Assembly (NCBI RefSeq): GCF_051960575.1
Contig: NZ_JBQCEE010000366.1
Location: 1 to 55,409, forward strand
Origin: JBQCEE01 sp051960575
GTDB lineage: Bacteria > Actinomycetota > Actinomycetes > Mycobacteriales > Jatrophihabitantaceae
Length of the DNA stretch: 55,409 bases
Reading direction: 5' to 3'
In this document: in pieces, positions 50,816 to 55,409 of the stretch
Numbering within the stretch: position 1 is the first letter of the stretch
Layout of the letters: each line of letters opens with the position of its first letter
The notes under the pieces: model-generated
Told to the model about the DNA's origin: nothing
Seen by the model: the letters and a program-made list of their open reading frames with translations, nothing else
Databases searched by the model: none
Translations under genes and position numbers: made by a program

Positions 50816-50854
50816 CTGCCGCACCGTACGGCAGGGTCGGCAGACTCGGTGGAC

Positions 50855-51550
50855 GTGTGCACCGTCGTCACGCGTCACCAGCCCGGCCGGCCCCTGCGCG
50901 TCCTCGCGCTGCGCGACGAGGTCGTGTCCCGCGAGTTCGACGAGCCGGCCGCCTGGTGGCCCGACCAGCCGAACGCCGTGGGCGGACGCGACCGGCTCGC
51001 CGGCGGCACGTGGTGCGCGTCCGACGTCCAGACCGGGGCCACCGCGCTGCTGGTGAACCGCATCGAGCGGCGCGAAGGCACGCCGTCGCGCGGGCTGCTG
51101 CCGCTCGCCGCGCTCGCGCACGGCGATGCCTGGACTGAGGCCGTCGACCATCGCGCCATGGCGTCGTTCAACCTGGTGCTCGCGCGTCCTGACGCGGTGA
51201 CGGTGTGGGTCTGGGACGCCGAGACGCTGCAGCGCCGTGAGCTCGAGCCAGGCACGCACATGATCACGTCGCGCGGGGTCGACGCCGACGACGAGAAGAC
51301 GGTCGCCTACGCGCCCCGCTTCGCTGCCGAGCACTGGCGGTCGGTGGTCGCGTCGACCGAACCGCTCGACGCGATCGGTGCGCTGGTGGTGCGCGTGCCG
51401 TTCGGGGACGAGGTGTACGCCACCGTGTTCGGCCAGCTCATCACGTCCGTGCCCGGCGAGCTGGACATCGTGCACTCGCGCACGCCGTGGCTGCCCGAGA
51501 CCTGGTCGGAGCAGCGCTACCCGGCCGCACCGGAGCGCCGCGCGCGGTAG
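50855..51550 (+). CDS. NRDE-family (TANGO2-like) protein
   Basis: A 231-aa protein. The family begins Met-Cys-Thr with the catalytic-type Cys at residue 2 (MCTVVTRHQPGRPLRVLALR). This fixes GTG 50855 as the start and suggests N-terminal-nucleophile chemistry after Met removal. Other landmarks are NRDE replaced here by LRDEVVSREF, and WCASDVQTGATALLVN where the family has GGTWLGVN. The function of bacterial members is unproven; human TANGO2 is linked to lipid and heme handling. Its last 34 bases overlap the CGNR gene. Confidence 0.82.
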   Translation: MCTVVTRHQPGRPLRVLALRDEVVSREFDEPAAWWPDQPNAVGGRDRLAGGTWCASDVQTGATALLVNRIERREGTPSRGLLPLAALAHGDAWTEAVDHRAMASFNLVLARPDAVTVWVWDAETLQRRELEPGTHMITSRGVDADDEKTVAYAPRFAAEHWRSVVASTEPLDAIGALVVRVPFGDEVYATVFGQLITSVPGELDIVHSRTPWLPETWSEQRYPAAPERRAR

Positions 51551-52062
51551 GCCGCGACGTTCGTGCGGTTGCCGCACGTCGCGTCGCAGAAGCGGCGCGA
51601 CCGGTTCTTCGAGAGGTCGACGAGCACGTCGTTGCAGGTGTCGGCGGCGCACACCCGCAGCCGGTCGAGCTCGCCGGCGCGGATGACGTCGACGAACGCC
51701 ATCGCGGCCTCGACCGCCATCCGCTGCGCGAGCGGGGCCTCCGGTGAGGTGGCGTGGATGTGGTAGTCCCAGCCGTCGTGCCGCACGAGCTGCGGCAGCG
51801 CGTCGTACTCGCGCAGCAGCCGGTTGACGATGACGACGGCGGCGTCCTCGTCGCTCGTCCAGAGCTCGTGCAGGCGCGGGCGCAGGGCTCGCACGTCCTC
51901 GAGCTCGGCGCGCGTCCGGGCCCGCCGGCCCGTGTACTGCCACTCGTCGCAAAACGCGTTCAGCGAGGCGACGTCGGGCAGTCGTTCCTCGTCGTCGGCG
52001 ATCGTGTTGACCAGCGCGGCGGCAGCAGCGAGCGCCATTTCTGTGTCATGAGTGAAAGGCAA
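51517..52062 (-). CDS. CGNR zinc-finger (ABATE-domain) transcriptional regulator
   Basis: A 181-aa protein with an N-terminal ABATE-like domain (FTHDTEMALAAAAALVNTIA) and a C-terminal CGNR zinc finger, LRVCAADTCNDVLVDLSKNR followed by RRFCDATCGNRTNVAAYRAR. The four Cys bind zinc and the CGNR segment is expected to contact DNA. TTG 52062 is used because family members start with this FTHDTE segment and AGGAGT lies 5 bases upstream. It is divergent from an EamA exporter, a common pairing, and likely represses it. Confidence 0.9.
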   Translation of the reverse strand: MPFTHDTEMALAAAAALVNTIADDEERLPDVASLNAFCDEWQYTGRRARTRAELEDVRALRPRLHELWTSDEDAAVVIVNRLLREYDALPQLVRHDGWDYHIHATSPEAPLAQRMAVEAAMAFVDVIRAGELDRLRVCAADTCNDVLVDLSKNRSRRFCDATCGNRTNVAAYRARRSGAAG

Positions 52063-52090
52063 GTTGACTCCTGACAGTGCCGGCGGCTAC

Positions 52091-52123
52091 TGTCATGAGC
52101 GTACCCCCGCTTTGGTCATGACA
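52091..52123. promoter_or_regulatory. Inverted repeat between CGNR regulator and EamA genes
   Basis: TGTCATGA (52091-52098) and TCATGACA (52116-52123) are perfect 8-bp inverted arms, 17 bases apart, in the 82-base divergent intergenic region. A second, shorter dyad, GACAGT...ACTGTC, overlaps the left arm at about 52073-52094. Both would suit a dimeric repressor controlling both genes. Confidence 0.55.
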
Positions 52124-52144
52124 ACAGGTGTCGGAGAAGTTCAC

Positions 52145-53131
52145 ATGCGTGCAGCATCCGGATTGCCGCTGGGCCTCGCGTCCGCAGCGCTGTTCGGTTC
52201 CTCGGGTTCGTTCGCGTCGTCGTTGATGTCCTCGGGGTGGTCGCCGGCTGCGGCCGTCACCGCCCGGGTGACGATCGCCGCGCTGTTGCTGACGATCCCG
52301 GCGCTGCTCGCGCTGCGTGGTCGCCGACACGTGCTGCGCCAGGCCGCGGGGCGGATCGCCGCGTTCGGCCTCATCGCCGTCGGCGGCTGCCAGTTCTTCT
52401 ACTTCTGCGCGGTGAGCCACCTGTCGATTAGCGTGGCGCTGCTGCTCGAGTACCTCGGTGTGGTGCTCGTCGTGGGTTGGATGTGGCTCGCGCACGGCCG
52501 CCGCCCCTCACCGCTGACGATGGCCGGGGGCGTGCTCGCGCTCTCGGGGCTCACCCTCGTGCTCGACATCTTCGGCGGCGCGCACGTCGACGTCGTCGGG
52601 CTGTTCTGGGGATCGCTCGCCGCCGTCGGCCTGGCGGTGTTCTTCGTGCTCTCGGGCAGCGGCGACGACTCGACCCCGCCGATCGTCGTGGCCTGGGGCG
52701 GCATGGCCGTCGGGGCCGGGCTGCTGTGGTTCCTCGGGCTCACCCATCTCGTCCGGTTCGCCGCCTCGACGCGCGACGTCGACTTCGCCGGCCACCAGGC
52801 GCCCTGGTTCGTGCCCGTGCTGGGCCTCGCGGTGCTCGCCGGCGCCCTTGCCTACACCGTGAGCATCGCCGCCACCCGCGCGCTGGGCGTGACGGTGTCG
52901 TCCTTCCTCGGCCTCATCGAGGTGCTGTTCTCGGCGCTGTTCGCCTGGGTGCTCGTCGGCCAGCAGCCGACGCTGCTGCAGGCGCTCGGCGGCGCGGTCG
53001 TGCTCGGCGGCATCGTCCTGGTGCGGCTCGGTGAGCTGCGCAGCGCCCCGGTCGCGGTCACCGCGCCCGAGGCCGTCGACATCGAGCCGCTCGACGCGTT
53101 CGAGTACGGCGGCCTGCCCGCCCTCGCCTGA
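52145..53131 (+). CDS. EamA/DMT-family permease
   Basis: A 328-aa exporter with ten membrane helices in two EamA repeats. It has GLPLGLASAALFGSSGSFAS at the N-terminus, AVSHLSISVALLLEYLGVVL ending repeat 1, and GVTVSSFLGLIEVLFSALFA with QALGGAVVLGGIVLVRLGE ending repeat 2. A 30-residue hydrophilic tail follows. The start ATG 52145 has GGAGAA 8 bases upstream. It is divergent from the CGNR regulator, so expression may respond to the exported metabolite or drug. Confidence 0.9.
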   Translation: MRAASGLPLGLASAALFGSSGSFASSLMSSGWSPAAAVTARVTIAALLLTIPALLALRGRRHVLRQAAGRIAAFGLIAVGGCQFFYFCAVSHLSISVALLLEYLGVVLVVGWMWLAHGRRPSPLTMAGGVLALSGLTLVLDIFGGAHVDVVGLFWGSLAAVGLAVFFVLSGSGDDSTPPIVVAWGGMAVGAGLLWFLGLTHLVRFAASTRDVDFAGHQAPWFVPVLGLAVLAGALAYTVSIAATRALGVTVSSFLGLIEVLFSALFAWVLVGQQPTLLQALGGAVVLGGIVLVRLGELRSAPVAVTAPEAVDIEPLDAFEYGGLPALA

Positions 53132-53143
53132 CGGGCTCGCGGC

Positions 53144-55057
53144 TCAGTCGAACGGGGTGCTGACCGCTTCGGCGGCGAGGCCGTTCGCGGGCAGGACGAA
53201 GCGGTGCCGGCCGGGGCGGCCGAGCGGCGGCGCGTACCACCTCGCTGCGTAGCGGTGCCCGCCCCGACCGCCGAGGTACGTCACGCCCAGGTGGTAGCCG
53301 GCGTCGTCGGCCACCACCTTGCCGTCCTCGGTCTCGACCCGCACCAGCGGCTCGTGCCAGTGCAGGTCGCCGGGTGCGACATCGGACCAGGTCAGCTCCC
53401 AGTACGCGTCCTCGCGCGCGGTGGCCTCGGTGAAGGTCGGCTCGTCCAGTACCCGCGTCACCGACCGACCGGTCGGTCGGGCCAGGTAGCGCCGCACGGT
53501 GAACTCGAACCGCCGCTCGATCGAGACGTCCGCCACCGCCTCGTCCCGCACCATCTCGGACGCGAGCCGCCGCGCGCACCCGCACACGAACTCGAGCTGC
53601 TTCGGCCCGAACAGCGTCGAGGCGCCCTCGTAGAACTGGGCGCCGTACTCCTCGGGGGTGGTGAGGTAGTCGCAGTGGTCGTTAGCGAGTGAGGACACCA
53701 CCGCCGTGCCGATGCCCGCCGACTCGACCGCCGCGGCGATGCGGCGCCCTGACTCGACGGTGATCTCGAAGGGCAGCCCGAGCACGCCGACGTCGTCGAT
53801 GCGCAGCAGCTGGATCGGCAGCACGAGCGGGAAGTCCTCGTCCGGGTTGATGCGCGTGTGCACGAGGTCGGTGCCGACCACCCGCTTGACCCCCTGCGGC
53901 CCGCGGTCGCGCAGCTTCGGCATGCCGGGACGGAACAGCGGCAGCTTGTCGACGACGGGTGTCGTGTTCTCGACCGCGCCGGCCAGCTTGGCGATGCCGA
54001 TGCGTGGGCCGGGCAGCACGATGCCGTCGACCTCGGGGTGCGTCGCGAGGTCGAGCTCGCGCAGTCCGGCCGACAGCGACACCGACGACGAGTGCGACGG
54101 CTCGAGCGAGGCGTGCAGCCCGGCCGCCGCCGCGGCGATGCCGCGCCCGACCCGCTCGGCCTCGTGGAACACCAACATGCCCGGACGCACGGCCGGGGTC
54201 ATGTCGCCGTGCGTGCCCTCGACCGCGCCGACGACCGGCCGCTGTCCCGTCGCGGCCTCGACCCGCTGCGCGAGGTCACCGGTGATGTACGCCCAGACAT
54301 CCGCGTTGTACGAGGTGTCGCTGTGGCTGATGCCGGTGCCGTGGATCGAGAACCAGACGAAGGCGCCAAGCGGGCCACCCTCCGCCTCGTCGACCCTCAC
54401 CAGATGCAGAGCCGGATTGACAGCGGTGTACTTGCGCTGCGCCTCGGTGCGCTTGTCGGCGACGTTGTCGTTGCGCACGAACGCCGGTAGCGAGCGGTTG
54501 CGGGTGAATCCCCAGACGTCCGTGGTGCCGAAGGCGAGCCGTGCGGGCCGGCGCGTGCGCACCGCCTCGATCACCGCGCCGCTGATGCGGTCGACGAGGA
54601 AGTCCGTCCAGGCGGGGTCGAAGCCTGGCCGGTTCGACGCCCAGTGGTTGTAGAACTCGCTGCCGCTGAACTGGCCGGGGCCCGCGTGCGTATGGGTGGC
54701 ACCGAGGAAGAGCCCTGGCAGCCGCACGTCGGTCGCCTCGGCGATGCGGTGCGCCACCAGGTGGTGCACGATCGCCGAGCCGCTGAGCAGGTCGCAGGCC
54801 ACGAGCGCGACCGATGCGGTGCCGGCGCGCAGATGCAGCACGCGCACTTTCAGCCGAGTGCGGAACCCCGTGCCGTCCTGGGCGTTGCGCGAGTGCCCGG
54901 CCTTCGGCATCCCGGGCGGCGGCGTGATGTCGACCTCGGCGACACCGGCGAGCAGGCCGTCGACGGCGGGCAGGTCGAGCGGAGGCGCCACCGGCACCCG
55001 CAGGTCGACCCGGCGCACGTCGGCGTCGGCCACGCGGCGCAGGGGATCGGTCGTCAT
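53144..55057 (-). CDS. Neutral/alkaline non-lysosomal ceramidase-family protein
   Basis: A 637-aa protein of the neutral ceramidase family. It has GVAEVDITPPPGMPKAGHS, GATHTHAGPGQFSGSEFYNH with zinc-binding His, RNRSLPAFVRN, FSIHGTGISHSDTSYNADVW, GTHGDMTP and LANDHCDYLTTPEEYGAQFY with YEGASTLFGP. The C-terminal 150 residues form the immunoglobulin-like domain of the family. There is no signal peptide, unlike secreted bacterial ceramidases, so it may act inside the cell on N-acyl lipids. The start ATG 55057 overlaps the stop of the upstream gene by 4 bases. Confidence 0.88.
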   Translation of the reverse strand: MTTDPLRRVADADVRRVDLRVPVAPPLDLPAVDGLLAGVAEVDITPPPGMPKAGHSRNAQDGTGFRTRLKVRVLHLRAGTASVALVACDLLSGSAIVHHLVAHRIAEATDVRLPGLFLGATHTHAGPGQFSGSEFYNHWASNRPGFDPAWTDFLVDRISGAVIEAVRTRRPARLAFGTTDVWGFTRNRSLPAFVRNDNVADKRTEAQRKYTAVNPALHLVRVDEAEGGPLGAFVWFSIHGTGISHSDTSYNADVWAYITGDLAQRVEAATGQRPVVGAVEGTHGDMTPAVRPGMLVFHEAERVGRGIAAAAAGLHASLEPSHSSSVSLSAGLRELDLATHPEVDGIVLPGPRIGIAKLAGAVENTTPVVDKLPLFRPGMPKLRDRGPQGVKRVVGTDLVHTRINPDEDFPLVLPIQLLRIDDVGVLGLPFEITVESGRRIAAAVESAGIGTAVVSSLANDHCDYLTTPEEYGAQFYEGASTLFGPKQLEFVCGCARRLASEMVRDEAVADVSIERRFEFTVRRYLARPTGRSVTRVLDEPTFTEATAREDAYWELTWSDVAPGDLHWHEPLVRVETEDGKVVADDAGYHLGVTYLGGRGGHRYAARWYAPPLGRPGRHRFVLPANGLAAEAVSTPFD

Positions 55058-55409
55058 CGGTCCTGGGGGTCCTCGTCGTCGGTCGCCTCGGCGGCGATGT
55101 CGGTCACGGCCTGCTCCACTGCGTCCGGCTCGGGGCGCTTCGGCGACCCGGTGAACCCGCGCCGCAGCGCGCCGGTGATACCGCGCGTCGTGCCCGAGAT
55201 GATGTCGTAGACGGCGCCGCTGATCTCGTCGTGGATCTCGCGCACCACCCGGCTCGTCTCGGCCGTGGCGGGGATGTTCTCGAGCACGGTGAACGGGATC
55301 GCGGCGATCGTCTCGTGTCCCAGCCGCGTGGCGGCCGTCGGCAGGTTCACGACGTCACCGACGCGGTCGGTGCCGCCGGCGAACTGCTCGCGGATCGCGA
55401 CGAACCGCG
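55054..55409 (-). CDS. Partial hypothetical protein, C-terminal 117 residues
   Basis: The frame enters from the right edge and stops at 55054, overlapping the ceramidase start (ATGA). The visible part runs RFVAIREQFAGGTDRVGDVV, then HETIAAIPFTVLENIPATAE, then VVREIHDEISGAVYDIISGT and an acidic tail. The VREIHDEISGAVYDII segment resembles the N-terminal helical part of some actinobacterial esterase-like proteins, but the protein ends soon afterwards, so I do not assign a family. It is probably co-transcribed with the ceramidase gene. Confidence 0.6.
   Translation of the reverse strand, partial: RFVAIREQFAGGTDRVGDVVNLPTAATRLGHETIAAIPFTVLENIPATAETSRVVREIHDEISGAVYDIISGTTRGITGALRRGFTGSPKRPEPDAVEQAVTDIAAEATDDEDPQDR

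Noticed and set aside
1..55409. CRISPR arrays or cas genes, rRNA genes, and a replication origin
   Set aside because: No regularly spaced short repeats, Cas motifs, rRNA segments or clusters of DnaA-box-like sequences were noticed on reading both strands.

Overview
The window is high-GC DNA from an actinomycete. The evidence is GC-rich codon use with frequent GTG starts, a gylR-type regulator beside glpF-glpK-glpD, a FadE5-like acyl-CoA dehydrogenase, a CGNR regulator, an actinobacterial-type LexA box and many apparently leaderless promoters. I cannot name the genus from sequence alone.

Positions 1-4894 look like the right end of an integrated genomic island. This part holds small hypothetical genes (several with paired CxxC motifs), a DUF1643 gene, an IS3-family element whose second ORF is broken by a TAG codon, the 3' remnant of an IS110 transposase, and three copies of an 18-bp repeat. 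It ends at 4851-4894 in the last 44 nt of a tRNA-Gly gene, from anticodon loop to CCA, which is the usual footprint of integration into a tRNA gene. No integrase lies inside the window.

From about 4.9 kb the sequence reads as ordinary chromosome. 4.9-9.1 kb: a lipoprotein and a NarL-type two-component system coupled to an ABC-2 exporter. 9.2-18 kb: an SOS-controlled UvrD-like helicase, an ArsR/SRPBCC pair with a clear operator, a DHA2 efflux pump, a secreted phosphoesterase, a secreted peptidoglycan-binding protein, a MarR regulator, a GlsB-like protein and serA. 18-24 kb: a 75-bp tandem repeat, a fadE5-like gene behind two dyads, a tyrosine phosphatase, a LysR/EamA pair, a 3-hydroxyisobutyrate-dehydrogenase-like gene that overlaps EamA tail to tail, and a STAS protein.

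24.4-33.7 kb holds the most interesting group: a GT87-like mannosyltransferase, a dTDP-rhamnose-4-epimerase-like enzyme, a beta-propeller lipoprotein, a membrane b-type-cytochrome/molybdopterin oxidoreductase, a small membrane protein, a methyltransferase, a DUF2064 protein, a GT2 glycosyltransferase and an OmpR-type two-component system. Three of its transcription units start with the same promoter layout: a TTCGTAA-like box, 23 nt, a -10 hexamer, and the start codon exactly 43 nt from the box. This suggests a shared regulator and a dedicated envelope-glycan and redox system.

33.7-42 kb: a GAF-GGDEF-EAL protein, a frameshifted NlpC/P60 hydrolase, a PH-domain protein, and a LysR regulator divergent from a thiolase/CoA-transferase operon (terminal beta-ketoadipate steps or a related pathway). 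42-43.2 kb: tRNA-Ser(TGA), an AbiEi-like fragment and a Uma2 protein. 43.2-50.4 kb: the glycerol locus, with gylR-glpK2 divergent from glpF-glpK1-glpD-tspO. 50.4-55.4 kb: a HIT protein, an NRDE/TANGO2 protein, a CGNR regulator divergent from an EamA transporter, a neutral ceramidase and a partial gene at the edge.
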